NCBI GenBank assembly: GCA_965371225.1
Contig: CBDUXP010000001.1
Span: 124,001-188,000 of the forward strand
Source: CBDUXP01 sp965371225 [NCBI: uncultured bacterium]
GTDB taxonomy: Bacteria > Abyssobacteria > SURF-5 > CBDUXP01
Reading direction: 5' to 3'
DNA length: 64,000 bases
Position 1 is the stretch's first letter, and each line of letters opens with the position of its first letter. The notes below the pieces were generated by a model that did no database searches, was not told the origin of the DNA, and worked only from the letters and a program-made list of their open reading frames with translations. A program made the translations under genes and the position numbers. Below, piece by piece: positions 8,422 to 17,275 of the stretch.

Positions 8422-10116
8422 TTAGAGCGACAGCGACTGCGCGCGCAGGAACTCGCCGAGGGTTTTCGCCTGGGGGTCGGGCTGGAGGCTTGAGCCCACG
8501 CCGTCGCCCAGGAATCCCTCCAGCACGAAGTTGCGGCCGAGCAGGTTCGCGAAATCGTACGTGGCGATCCGGTCGATGGGGTGTCCCGTCGCCTCCGCGA
8601 CGAAGGCCGCGTCGATTGCGTGCAGGACGGCGAGGTCCGCCTCGGACCGCACCCACACGCCCAGGTTGGCGTCGCCCCCCTTGTCCCCGGAGCGCGTCCC
8701 GATTACGTCGGCCAGCACCACGGGACCGGACCGCGGCGGGGCTACCGGTAACGCCGCCGGCGCGGCTAACTCCGTCGCGTCGTGTGCGGGGTGCGGCACC
8801 TGGATGGTGCGGTCGTCCGCCGCGAATTTCACGGTGGCGCTGACCGCGTCCCTGGCCACGTACGCGCTGCGGCACCGGAGCACCGGCGACCCGCCGCGTG
8901 GCGACCCGAGGAGCGTCATGCCCGGCACCGAGCGCAGCGCCAACTGGACGATGGCGTTGGCGAATCCCCGGCCCACTTTCCGTTCGTCGGTGGAGCGGAC
9001 GCCGAAGTAGACATCCACCAGGTTCGCCGCCTTGGAGTCTGCCACCGGCCCGCCGCCGATGCGGTATTCGGTCCAGTCGTCGAATTGGTCGGTTCCGCCG
9101 ACCGCGGCCCACACCTGCTTGGACAGAAGCGCGATCTTCTCGTCGACGTTCGGCCCGCACGTGCGCACGCCGACCACGTGCCGGTGCCCGGCGGGCTCCG
9201 TGCAGCAGACTTTCAGGGTCGCCGGGGGCGCGCCGCCGCGCACGCCGCTGATGCGCACGCGGTCCCCTCCGAGGTCCTGCAGTTGCACCGTGTCGAGACG
9301 GGCGATCACGTCGGGGTTCAGGTATTCGTGCCCCCCAATCTCGTAGAACAGCTGCGCCTTGATCGTGTCGACGGTCACGACGCCCCCCGTCCCGGCCGGT
9401 TTCGCGATCGCGCAGGACCCGTCCGCCTCAAACTCCGCGATGGGGAACCCGATGTTCTCGAACGTGGAGATCTCCTGGAAGAACGCGTAGTTCCCGCCGG
9501 TGGCCTGCCCACCGCACTCGATGATGTGGCCGGCGACCAACGCACCGGCGAGGCGGTCGTAGTCCGTTGGGGACCAACTGTAGTGCCACGCCGCGGCAGC
9601 CATAACGGGGGACGCGTCCGTGCACCGGCCGGTCACCACCACGTCGGCGCCTGCCTTCAACGCTTCCACCATGGGCCAGCACCCGAAGTACGCGTTCGCC
9701 GTGGTCACCGCCTGTCCGTCGAGTTCGTGCTCGCACCGCACCTGGCCGGCGCTCAGCATGTCGGCAAACCGCGGGCGCAAGTCATCCCCCTCCACCCACG
9801 CAATCGTCGCCGCCACGTCTTGCTCGGCCGCGATGCGCGCCACCTCGCGCGCGCATCGTTCCGGCTGCAAACCGCCCGCGTTGACCAGGATCTTGACGCC
9901 CTGCTCCATGGCTGTGCGCAACGCTCCCGCCTCGAGCTGTTGCACGAAGTTGCGGGCGTAGCCGTAGCCCCGCGGCTCGGTGAACGAGAGGATCCCCATG
10001 GTCAGTTCGGCAAGGTAATCCCCCGTGAGAACGTCCACCTGCCCAAGCGATAACTGCTGCTCCATGGCGGGAAACCAATCCGGATAGAACCCGGAAACAT
10101 TCGCGACGCGATACAT
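8422..10116 (-). CDS. AtuA-family protein (DUF1446 plus AtuA-like ferredoxin-fold domain)
   Basis: Members of this family include AtuA of the acyclic terpene (citronellol/geraniol) utilisation pathway in Pseudomonas, whose exact reaction is not settled. The long N-terminal DUF1446 domain (about 1-430) shows SGFYPDWFPAMEQQL, LTGDYLAELTMGIL, NAGGLQPE, VVTGRCTDAS and ECGGQATGGNYAFF. A C-terminal domain (about 470-564) with IGTRSGDKGGDANLG matches the small AtuA-like domain that is sometimes a separate protein. ATG 10116 is chosen because GGGGAGGAGAC precedes it; a longer frame to 10200 lacks family similarity. The penicillin-acylase gene stops 19 bp upstream on the same strand, so the two probably form an operon. 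The other atu genes are absent, so the substrate is open. Confidence 0.85.
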   Translation of the reverse strand: MYRVANVSGFYPDWFPAMEQQLSLGQVDVLTGDYLAELTMGILSFTEPRGYGYARNFVQQLEAGALRTAMEQGVKILVNAGGLQPERCAREVARIAAEQDVAATIAWVEGDDLRPRFADMLSAGQVRCEHELDGQAVTTANAYFGCWPMVEALKAGADVVVTGRCTDASPVMAAAAWHYSWSPTDYDRLAGALVAGHIIECGGQATGGNYAFFQEISTFENIGFPIAEFEADGSCAIAKPAGTGGVVTVDTIKAQLFYEIGGHEYLNPDVIARLDTVQLQDLGGDRVRISGVRGGAPPATLKVCCTEPAGHRHVVGVRTCGPNVDEKIALLSKQVWAAVGGTDQFDDWTEYRIGGGPVADSKAANLVDVYFGVRSTDERKVGRGFANAIVQLALRSVPGMTLLGSPRGGSPVLRCRSAYVARDAVSATVKFAADDRTIQVPHPAHDATELAAPAALPVAPPRSGPVVLADVIGTRSGDKGGDANLGVWVRSEADLAVLHAIDAAFVAEATGHPIDRIATYDFANLLGRNFVLEGFLGDGVGSSLQPDPQAKTLGEFLRAQSLSL

Positions 10117-10135
10117 GGATGTCTCCTCCCCGGCG

Positions 10136-12307
10136 TTACTCGACGGTTTCGTCTCCCGGACGGTACTCGCGCTCCAGGTGCGCGCGGATCTCGTCTTCAT
10201 CCATCCACACGGGCTTCAACTGCCGCTTGACGAACAGCGGCGCTTGGTCAGCGTAGTGGGGCGACGTTTCGTCGAGGGTCGCGCTGCCGAACTGGTGAAT
10301 GCTTTGGGACTTGACGCCGTCCTCACCCCATTCCACGAGGAACACCAAGGTGTCCCCGGCCTGCGCCGTCAACCGGCCGTCATCGGGCTCGCCCCCGTAG
10401 ACGGCGTGCAGGATGTCCGGCCCGCCGCCAATGCCCAGGTCCACGTCGCCCCGCCGCAGCCGGTTTACTTCCTGCCACGGCACGTCGATCCGCCCAAAGG
10501 TGTCTTTCAGCATGTGCGCGCGTTCGGTCAGGATCGTCACGGGATCGGGCGGGTCCGTGCCCTGAATCCGCGCGACCACTAGCGGCTGGACCGTCAACAC
10601 ACCGATGGCCGCGGCGGTGTTCTCGGGGTTCGTGCGCAGGTCCCAGCCCCGCAGTACCTCCAACGCCTCCTGCACCACGGGGTCGTCCCCCGGCGCCATG
10701 GCCACGAGTTCGCGCACGACCGCGGCCGGCTCGGACGCCGGCGAGTACTGCATGTCGAATTTGTACCGGTAAAACTCCTCGGCGGTGATCGACTCGTCCC
10801 CGCCGAACAATTCCAGGGCCCGCAGGCTGCGATTCGTCATGGTCGTCTCGATGCCGAAGGTGGGCGAGTAATCTTCTTCCCGGGGATTCTCCGGGCCGAC
10901 CGTAGCGCGAAACGGGCTGTTGTTGCTGTTGCTCACGAAACCGGAGGCGGGATTCTTCACTTGCGGCAACCGGTCGAACGGCAGGGACTCGGTCCACACG
11001 GTCGCGGACGTGTCGCCCGGCAGGTACTGCGTCCAATCGTACCCTTCGGCGCGCAGGGGCAGGAGGCCGTTGTACAGGTAATAGATGTTGCCCTCCCGGT
11101 CGGCGTACACCGCATTGGACATGGGCACGGCCAGCAGGCGCGAGGCCTCGAGCCACTCATCGAACGTGTGCGCCTTGTTCATCCGGTACCACTGCTCCAC
11201 CTGCCGGACCTCGCCCATCCCCGCGTACCGGATCGCGTAGGTGCCGTGCGGCCGCCGCACGACCGGCCCGTGGTGCGGCGACCAGAGCACTTCCCGCTTC
11301 ACGGTCCACGAGAACGGCCCCCAGAGCTTGACCCGAATTCGCGCGGTGCGGACCTCCAGATCGTGCCACGCGCCGTCGAAGCGGTACCGGTACTCGTTCG
11401 CGGGATCCACGTCCAGCACGTACACATCGATCAAGTCCGGACTATTCGCGGTGTTCGCCCACCCGAGGTCGCGGTTGTGACCGTGCAAGATGACCGGGCT
11501 CCCGGGGAACACGCCTCCAGCCATGTCCCACCCGTCTTCACTATGCAGGTGGACTTCATACCAGGACACCGGCCCCGTGTACGGTTGGTGCGAGTTGATA
11601 GCGAGGCGCGTCTTCCCGTCGGCGGAGCGGCTGGGCGCGACGGCGATGGCGTTCGATCCGGTCGGCAGCTTGGGCGCGTCGATCAAGCGGAAGGCTTCGT
11701 CGGTGGAACGGACGGCCAAGTGCCGCTGGCGCTCCGGCGCGAACAACTCTTGCAAGGCGCCGTCCAAGCCGAAAAACAGCGGTACCTTGTGCACGAATCC
11801 GGCCACGATATCCTTGCCGCGAACCGGCAACAGCCCGGGCACGACCTCGTCGGGATGCATCGCGGCATAGTGATTGAACCCGACCGCGTACGCTTCACAG
11901 ACCGCGCGGGTCTCCGCGCTCACTGCCGTGTCGTACCGCGCATCCACCACGTCCCAGATGCGGAGCAACTGCACCATGTAATCGTTGGCTGCGGCTTGGT
12001 AGCCGTGCGCTGCCGCGAGGTGGCCGCGCGTGGCTAGCAGCACGGCTTGGGTTGTGGCGAAGTCATCCTCCGCGTGGGCGTACGCCAAACCGTAGGCCAC
12101 ATCCGCGTCCGTCGTGCCGAAGATGTGGGGCACGCCCCAGGTGTCGCGCAGAATGCGTACGTCATACTGCGCCGCCTCCGCAATCAGACCGGCCCGGTCC
12201 GGCGCGGGGGGCGGCGCGGTATAGGTAGTCACGGCGGCCACTAGGACGAGCAGGCCGAGGCCGCAGCCAAGCCCCAAGACGACTGTACGCATGCGCGAGG
12301 ACTTCAT
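10136..12307 (-). CDS. Penicillin acylase family (Ntn-hydrolase) protein
   Basis: These exported enzymes are made as one chain, cleave themselves into alpha and beta subunits, and hydrolyse amide bonds in beta-lactams, acyl-homoserine lactones, lipopeptides or other N-acyl compounds. The 723-residue protein starts with a basic N-terminus and a hydrophobic signal or anchor (about 7-30). The alpha part shows ILRDTWGVPHIFG and AYGLAYAHAEDDF. The autocatalytic site is LPTGSNA, with the beta-chain nucleophile Ser218. The beta part has GSPVILHGHNRDLGWANT and NSNNSPF. ATG 12307 is chosen because the signal sequence follows it directly; the frame extends to 12421, but the extra residues look non-coding. 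It sits upstream of the AtuA-like gene and divergently to a methyltransferase gene. The substrate cannot be read from sequence; quorum-signal or lipopeptide cleavage are options. Confidence 0.88.
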   Translation of the reverse strand: MKSSRMRTVVLGLGCGLGLLVLVAAVTTYTAPPPAPDRAGLIAEAAQYDVRILRDTWGVPHIFGTTDADVAYGLAYAHAEDDFATTQAVLLATRGHLAAAHGYQAAANDYMVQLLRIWDVVDARYDTAVSAETRAVCEAYAVGFNHYAAMHPDEVVPGLLPVRGKDIVAGFVHKVPLFFGLDGALQELFAPERQRHLAVRSTDEAFRLIDAPKLPTGSNAIAVAPSRSADGKTRLAINSHQPYTGPVSWYEVHLHSEDGWDMAGGVFPGSPVILHGHNRDLGWANTANSPDLIDVYVLDVDPANEYRYRFDGAWHDLEVRTARIRVKLWGPFSWTVKREVLWSPHHGPVVRRPHGTYAIRYAGMGEVRQVEQWYRMNKAHTFDEWLEASRLLAVPMSNAVYADREGNIYYLYNGLLPLRAEGYDWTQYLPGDTSATVWTESLPFDRLPQVKNPASGFVSNSNNSPFRATVGPENPREEDYSPTFGIETTMTNRSLRALELFGGDESITAEEFYRYKFDMQYSPASEPAAVVRELVAMAPGDDPVVQEALEVLRGWDLRTNPENTAAAIGVLTVQPLVVARIQGTDPPDPVTILTERAHMLKDTFGRIDVPWQEVNRLRRGDVDLGIGGGPDILHAVYGGEPDDGRLTAQAGDTLVFLVEWGEDGVKSQSIHQFGSATLDETSPHYADQAPLFVKRQLKPVWMDEDEIRAHLEREYRPGDETVE

Positions 12308-12385
12308 TACGCGTTCACCGGACGCTCCCGCCGGACGGCAGCGACGCATGCTACCGTGCCGCGGTTCGCGTGTCGAGCGCTGCGG

Positions 12386-12391
12386 TATGCT
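12386..12391 (+). promoter_or_regulatory. Possible -10 element of the methyltransferase gene (TATGCT)
   Basis: TATGCT ends only 11 bp before ATG 12403, so a transcript starting from it would be nearly leaderless. It lies in the 95-bp divergent gap shared with the penicillin-acylase gene. Confidence 0.3.
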
Positions 12392-12402
12392 AGGCCGCAC
12401 CG

Positions 12403-13086
12403 ATGGCCACCGTCTCCGCACAGACCGACACGGCCCGCATCCTCGACCGCGCGCTGGACATGTTGAGTGAAGCCGCCCCCACGCCAGGGGATCTCGTCGA
12501 CCTCCCCTGCGGCACCGGGTACCTGTCGCTCCACGCGGCGCAGCGCGGCTGGCGGGTGACGCCGTGCGACCTCGCGCCCTCGCTGTGGCAGGGGGGGGCG
12601 GCCATGCACGTCCAGCAGGCGGACTTGAACGGCGCGCTGCCGCTGGGTGATGCTTCGGCGGATGCGATCGTCTGTTGCGAGGGCGTGGAACATATCGAGA
12701 ATCCGTGGCTGGTGCTGCGTGAGTTCGCGCGCATCCTGCGGCCCGGAGGGCAGCTCGTCATCTCGCTGCCCAACACCATCGACCTGCGCCAGCGGTTTCG
12801 GATGTTCCGGCGCGGGTATTGGGGGCACTACTTCCCGCGCGTGTCGGAGCACATCAATCACATGGGGCCGTTCGTGCTCTGCCACGCCCTGCTTCGCACC
12901 GGATTTGCCATCGAGGACATTCGCAGCGCCAAGACCTACGGCGGCGCCGGCTACCGGCTCCTCACCCCGTTCTTCCGCTTTCGCCCGCACTGTGGGCTCC
13001 CGGCTGACGTCTGCCGCCTGCTCTCACGCCACGAAGTCCTGTGCGGCCGGACCGCCATCGTGCGGGCGGTTCGAGTCGACGCCTGA
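12403..13086 (+). CDS. Class I SAM-dependent methyltransferase
   Basis: This cytoplasmic protein of 227 residues has a Rossmann-type methyltransferase core. Motif I is VDLPCGTGYLSLHA (from about 32), the acidic end of strand 2 is in VTPCDLAP, motif post I gives the aspartate in QQADLNGALP, and CCEGVEHIENPWLVLREFARIL resembles the type 11 (UbiE-like) motif II-III region. LRPGGQLVISLPNT completes the fold. The C-terminal part (RGYWGHYFPRVSEHINHM) is similar to methyltransferases found in sugar and lipid biosynthetic loci, so a role in the neighbouring polysaccharide island is plausible. The substrate is unknown. It converges on the metallo-hydrolase gene with 28 bp between the stops. Confidence 0.85.
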   Translation: MATVSAQTDTARILDRALDMLSEAAPTPGDLVDLPCGTGYLSLHAAQRGWRVTPCDLAPSLWQGGAAMHVQQADLNGALPLGDASADAIVCCEGVEHIENPWLVLREFARILRPGGQLVISLPNTIDLRQRFRMFRRGYWGHYFPRVSEHINHMGPFVLCHALLRTGFAIEDIRSAKTYGGAGYRLLTPFFRFRPHCGLPADVCRLLSRHEVLCGRTAIVRAVRVDA

Positions 13087-13114
13087 CCGAGTGGGGCGTA
13101 GCGCGCCCGCGTGC

Positions 13115-13858
13115 CTAGACGTCCTTCACTTGGGAACCCGGCACGATATCGTCGCGGTTCCCCGCATCGAACCGCACCCAGCATTTCGTGCCCCCGTCGT
13201 AGTCCGGCGCCCGCAGCAGCAGCGTGGCGGGTTCCCCAAAGGCGGTGCAGCGCGTATTCGCGGGCGCATCCACGCCGCGCCAAATGCGCACGAACGGATT
13301 GGCATCCAACTCCTCACCCACCGTGGTGGGGTCCGTGTGCCCGGGCCGCACGATCGTGTCCTTCGGGAGGCGCAGGAGCACGTCCATGATCGAGTGCTTA
13401 ATGTCCTCGTAGGTCGTGTGGCCGGGCGCGCGCGTCCCGCCGATGCTGCCATGGAACAGCGTGTCGCCGGTGAACAGTTGCTCTTCATTGACGTGAAACG
13501 CCAACTGGCCCAGCGTGTGGCCGGGAATGTGTTTCGCGCGGATGTGCAAATCCCCGCTGACGAGTTCATCGCCATCGTCGATGCGATGGTGCAATTCCTC
13601 GAACAGGGATTCTTCGCGGGCGTGACCGCACACCGGGCACCCGAATTTCTCATGGTACAGCGCGTTTTCCGCAACGTGATCATAATGGTGGTGCGTACAG
13701 AGGATGTGCGTCACCGTGAGCCGCAGGTCCTCGATATGCCGCAGGATCGGCGCGCTGGGCCCGCCCGTATCGATCAGCACCGCATGCCCGCCCGGTTTGT
13801 CGGCCACCAGGTACGTGTTCGACAGCCAGCCGGGATGCATGGTCTTCTCCACGATCAT
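13115..13858 (-). CDS. Metallo-beta-lactamase-fold hydrolase (glyoxalase II-like) with C-terminal extension
   Basis: The protein has the MBL metal-binding set: THHHYDHV (about residue 54), GHTLGQLAFH, FTGDTLF and VRPGHTDPTT. This arrangement resembles glyoxalase II-like thioester or lactone hydrolases. ATG 13858 is chosen because GGAGG stands 8 nt upstream; the frame continues much further on this strand but with no recognisable homology. A CPVCGH pair of cysteines near residue 75 and a C-terminal stretch of about 45 residues (around TRCTAFGEPATLLLRAP to the end) are not part of the usual fold and may form a small beta-rich add-on. A TATACT hexamer lies 37 bp upstream. The substrate is unknown. 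Confidence 0.8.
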   Translation of the reverse strand: MIVEKTMHPGWLSNTYLVADKPGGHAVLIDTGGPSAPILRHIEDLRLTVTHILCTHHHYDHVAENALYHEKFGCPVCGHAREESLFEELHHRIDDGDELVSGDLHIRAKHIPGHTLGQLAFHVNEEQLFTGDTLFHGSIGGTRAPGHTTYEDIKHSIMDVLLRLPKDTIVRPGHTDPTTVGEELDANPFVRIWRGVDAPANTRCTAFGEPATLLLRAPDYDGGTKCWVRFDAGNRDDIVPGSQVKDV

Positions 13859-13894
13859 CGCATCAACCTCCGCCCGCACGCAGCGCGGCGCCCC

Positions 13895-13900
13895 AGTATA
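13895..13900 (-). promoter_or_regulatory. Possible -10 element of the MBL hydrolase gene (TATACT)
   Basis: Read on the minus strand, TATACT lies 36 bp before ATG 13858 in the divergent gap with the glycosyltransferase gene. No clear -35 is seen. Confidence 0.3.
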
Positions 13901-14044
13901 CAAACTCCGCCGCGATCTTCCGGCGGACCGCCGAGCGCTGCATGGTAGAATCGCGCATGCTTGGCCGTGCCCCGTACCGCCGCGCGGTACGCGTTGGCCC
14001 ATCGCCGCCGCATCCCCGCCGTGGTGGACCGTGCACGGGGATGC

Positions 14045-15274
14045 ATGCCCCCTGACGCCACCTTGGCCCAGACCGACACGGTTCCCCGGGAGGTGGCTGC
14101 CCGCTGGACGGTGTTCGTCTTCGCGTCGATGGGCTACGACCGGATCCACGCGCGCAAACACGCACTCGTAGAAACCTGCGTGCGATTGGGCTTTGAAGCG
14201 GTCTACGTGGAGCCGCCGTCGTCCACGCATCCTCGACGTACCGGGACGGGAGCGCTCACGCTGAACGCCGGCGGGCTCACCTTCAAGGTCCCCACCACGC
14301 CCGCCCGCGTGGGACCGCACCACAGCGTGCTGACAGTACCGAAGAAGCTGCGGGTCGGCCCCGTGCGGATGAGCATGGGGCGCCGCACCAACGAACGCCT
14401 TCAAGCGGCGTGGCTCAAGCAGTTTTTCGCGACCTACCGGACCACGCATCCCGGCCGCCGACTCTTGGCCGTCGTGGCCAATGCACGCTGGGAAGCGCTG
14501 GTGCGGGACATTGCGTTCGACCTACTAGTGGTCGATAAGACCGACGTGCCGGAGACGTTAGCCGGCTGGCTGACCACGGCGGAGTATCTCGAGCGCGAGC
14601 GAGCGCTCCTCGCGCGCTGTGCGCTGGTCATGGCGGCGAGTCCGGCGCTCGAGACCGCCGCGAGCACGCAGCATCCACCGGTGCGGACCCTGTTCGTGTC
14701 CAATGGGGTTGACCTCGCGCACTTCGACGCGCACGCAAACGATCCGGTGCCCGAATTGGCGGACCTGCCGCGGCCCTTCGCGGGCTTTCTCGGCACCGTG
14801 GCACACTGGATCGACTTCCCGCTGCTCGGAGCGTGCGCGCGGGCCCATCCCGATTGGAGCTTCCCCCTTTTCGGGCCCGTGAACCGGGGGCTCGATCTGT
14901 CCCCCGTGGATGGGTTACCCAACGTGCGGTTTTTTGGGCACGTGCCTTATGCGCGCGTCCCGGCCATCATGAATCAGTTCGATATCGGCCTCATGCCGTT
15001 CTTGCCGTTGGGAGCGGTGAACCCCGTCACGATGTACGAGTTCCTGACGACCGGCCGCCCCCTGGTCATTACCCCGTCCGAGGATTACGCGCACCTGCGC
15101 GACTTGGTCTACATGTCGGAGGCGGGGTTCCTGGCGGACGTGGATCGGGCGATGGCGGACGATGATCCGGCCCTGCGCGATCGGCGGCGGGCCGCTGCGC
15201 GCCGGTACGGCTGGGATGGGCTGTTCGGGCGCGCGTTGGCCACGCTCCCCCTGGCGGATCCCGTCAAAACTTGA
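14045..15274 (+). CDS. Glycosyltransferase, GT4-like
   Basis: This is a GT-B fold glycosyltransferase of about 409 residues. The N-terminal half begins WTVFVFASMGYDRIHARKH, resembling group 1 transferases that handle teichuronic or exopolysaccharide sugars. The linker LFVSNGVDLAHFD and the C-terminal nucleotide-sugar region FAGFLGTV, NVRFFGHVPYARVP and MPFLPLGAVNPVTMYEFLTTGRPLV (with the EX7E-like glutamate) are typical of GT4 and its relatives. ATG 14045 is the likeliest start; a TTG at 13961 opens the same frame and is nearer to a TAGAAT hexamer at 13946, so the start is uncertain. It converges with the asparagine synthetase gene. It probably adds a sugar to the local polysaccharide; donor and acceptor are unknown. 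Confidence 0.82.
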   Translation: MPPDATLAQTDTVPREVAARWTVFVFASMGYDRIHARKHALVETCVRLGFEAVYVEPPSSTHPRRTGTGALTLNAGGLTFKVPTTPARVGPHHSVLTVPKKLRVGPVRMSMGRRTNERLQAAWLKQFFATYRTTHPGRRLLAVVANARWEALVRDIAFDLLVVDKTDVPETLAGWLTTAEYLERERALLARCALVMAASPALETAASTQHPPVRTLFVSNGVDLAHFDAHANDPVPELADLPRPFAGFLGTVAHWIDFPLLGACARAHPDWSFPLFGPVNRGLDLSPVDGLPNVRFFGHVPYARVPAIMNQFDIGLMPFLPLGAVNPVTMYEFLTTGRPLVITPSEDYAHLRDLVYMSEAGFLADVDRAMADDDPALRDRRRAAARRYGWDGLFGRALATLPLADPVKT

Positions 15275-15294
15275 TCCGGGTCGGCGGGCGCGCG

Positions 15295-15320
15295 CCGCTC
15301 CGTTAATACCAGAGCGGTTT
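15295..15320. terminator. Hairpin between convergent genes
   Basis: CCGCTC (15295-15300) pairs with GAGCGG (15312-15317) across an 11-nt loop and is followed by TTT. It lies between the stops of the glycosyltransferase and asparagine synthetase genes and may terminate transcription of the former. Confidence 0.35.
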
Positions 15321-17209
15321 CACGCGGAGGCAAGCTGCGGAGCCAGAAACCGGTCAAGCCACAGGTGCAGATTGAGGACGCGCCAGAGATCCCGACGATA
15401 CGGTCCGCCACGTTTGAACTGCCGCCACACCGCGGCCGTGTGCGCGTGATCCACATATCGCTCAAAGACCTCCGCCCCGGGATCGCTCATCAGGGCCGCA
15501 AAGCGATCATGCAGGTGCTCCCGAAACCACTGCGCCTCGGGTGGCTCGAAGCCGATTTTGTCCCGCCGCCACGTCACGACCGGCGGGAGGAGATCCGCAA
15601 AGGCTTGGCGCAGGATCCATTTGCTCCACCCGTCACGGAACAGCAGGTCCGCGGACACGTGATAGACGAACTCCACGAGCCGATGATCGAGAAACGGGAC
15701 GCGCGACTCGACGCCAAAGGTCATAGAATTGCGATCCGCGTACCGTAACAGCCCCGGGAGCAGATCCCCGTGCAGATCGCGCCGCAGGTGCGTACGCAAC
15801 AGATCGAACGGGCCGGCCGCCGCCGGCTCCAGGAGTGATGGCAGGTGCGCCTCAGCCCGCAACGCGGCATGCAGGTACGCGCCTGGCGGGCGCGCCCGGC
15901 CTTCGAGCTTGCCAGTACGCCGCATGCGACGGAGCACGCGTCGCAGCGGCATGCCCCGGCGGCGCGCATACTGCCAGGCCGCGCGGAACGCGACCGCCGC
16001 GCCGGCCGTGCGCCGCAGTTGCAAAAGATACGTCGGCGCGTAGGCATCGTATCCGCCGAGTACCTCGTCCGCGCCTTGCCCGTCCAGCGTGACCGTGACC
16101 CCGGCCTCCTTCGCGCGGCGGAAGACGCAGCGCTGCGCGAAGATGCTGGTGGACCCAAACGGTTCATCTTGATGCCACACGAGGTCGTCCAGGTCCGCCG
16201 CTAACGTGGCCGCCGACGGGTAGACCTCATGCGGCTCCGTGTCCGTCACGGCTGACACGGCGCGCATGAACGGACGTTCGTCCACCGCCGGGTCGGTGAA
16301 GCACGCGCTGAACGTTGCCTGCCGCGTCCCGGCATGCGCCGCGCTCAACTGGGCATGCACCGCCACCACCAGGGCGGACGAATCGAGGCCCCCGGAGAGA
16401 CACGTGCCCACGGGCACGTCGCTGCGCAACCGGAGCCGCACGCTGTCCGTGAGCCGATCCCGAAACTCGCGCACGGCGGCGGCCTCGTCGCCTGTCGACC
16501 GGCCGCTCACCGCGGCTTGCAGGTCCCAGTAGCGGCACGGCGACGCGCCGATGCCCGGACGGCGCATCAGGTACTCCCCAGCCGGGAGCGACTGCACGTT
16601 CCGCACGAAGGTCTCGTCCGTCGCATTGCATTGCCCATGGCCGACGAAGCGGGCGACCACGCGGTCGTTCGCGCGCAGCGGAAAGTCGGGCAGGGCATGA
16701 AACGCTTTGATTTCCGACGCGAACGCGAAGGTCCCATCGGCCAGGTCCACATAGTGGAACGGTTTGATCCCGAACCGATCGCGGGCGCAAAACAGGATCC
16801 GGTCAGCCGCATGCCAAATGGCGAACGCGAACATCCCGTTGAAGCGCTCCACACAGGCCGATCCCCACTGGGCATACGCCGCCAGGATGACTTCCGTGTC
16901 CGTCTCGGAGCGGAAGTGGTGGCCTCGGGCGACCAGGTCCGCCCGCAGCTCGCGGTAGTTGTAGACCTCGCCGTTGTGGACAATCCACAGCGGCGTGTCC
17001 GCCAACCGCATGGGCTGGTGGCCGCGGGGCGACAGGTCCAGAATGCTCAGCCGCCGATGCCCGAGCACGATGCCGGGCGCGTCGTGGAGCCCTTCATCGT
17101 CCGGTCCCCGATGCGCCTGGAGGCGATTCATGGTGGCGACGATGCGCGCGGCGTCCGGCACCCGCGCCGGGTCCCCATCCGGCAACAGCATGCCCGCGAT
17201 CCCGCACAT
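15320..17209 (-). CDS. asnB: Glutamine-hydrolysing asparagine synthetase / polysaccharide-locus amidotransferase
   Basis: The protein has 629 residues, the normal AsnB length. The N-terminal class II glutaminase domain begins MCGIAGML with the catalytic Cys2, and includes RLSILDLSPRGHQP and HNGEVYNYREL. The synthetase domain has the PP-loop LSGGLDSSAL (near residue 265) and DGQGADEVLGGYD, then SRVPFLDHRLVEFV. AsnB-type proteins in polysaccharide loci often amidate uronic-acid groups rather than aspartate. The setting supports that reading: it stands 66 bp downstream of a DegT aminotransferase and shares its strand with a GT87 protein. A housekeeping asparagine role cannot be excluded. A second, glutaminase-defective paralogue lies at 36936-38849. 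Confidence 0.9.
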   Translation of the reverse strand: MCGIAGMLLPDGDPARVPDAARIVATMNRLQAHRGPDDEGLHDAPGIVLGHRRLSILDLSPRGHQPMRLADTPLWIVHNGEVYNYRELRADLVARGHHFRSETDTEVILAAYAQWGSACVERFNGMFAFAIWHAADRILFCARDRFGIKPFHYVDLADGTFAFASEIKAFHALPDFPLRANDRVVARFVGHGQCNATDETFVRNVQSLPAGEYLMRRPGIGASPCRYWDLQAAVSGRSTGDEAAAVREFRDRLTDSVRLRLRSDVPVGTCLSGGLDSSALVVAVHAQLSAAHAGTRQATFSACFTDPAVDERPFMRAVSAVTDTEPHEVYPSAATLAADLDDLVWHQDEPFGSTSIFAQRCVFRRAKEAGVTVTLDGQGADEVLGGYDAYAPTYLLQLRRTAGAAVAFRAAWQYARRRGMPLRRVLRRMRRTGKLEGRARPPGAYLHAALRAEAHLPSLLEPAAAGPFDLLRTHLRRDLHGDLLPGLLRYADRNSMTFGVESRVPFLDHRLVEFVYHVSADLLFRDGWSKWILRQAFADLLPPVVTWRRDKIGFEPPEAQWFREHLHDRFAALMSDPGAEVFERYVDHAHTAAVWRQFKRGGPYRRDLWRVLNLHLWLDRFLAPQLASA

Positions 17210-17275
17210 GAGTTAGCCGACTCCTCGGCGATGCCGCGACTGAAACGCCACGAGCGCGGAAACGCGACGGCGCGA

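Noticed and set aside
13961-14044. N-terminal extension of the glycosyltransferase from TTG 13961
   Set aside because: The extra 28 residues are arginine- and alanine-rich and unlike the family; kept only as an alternative start.
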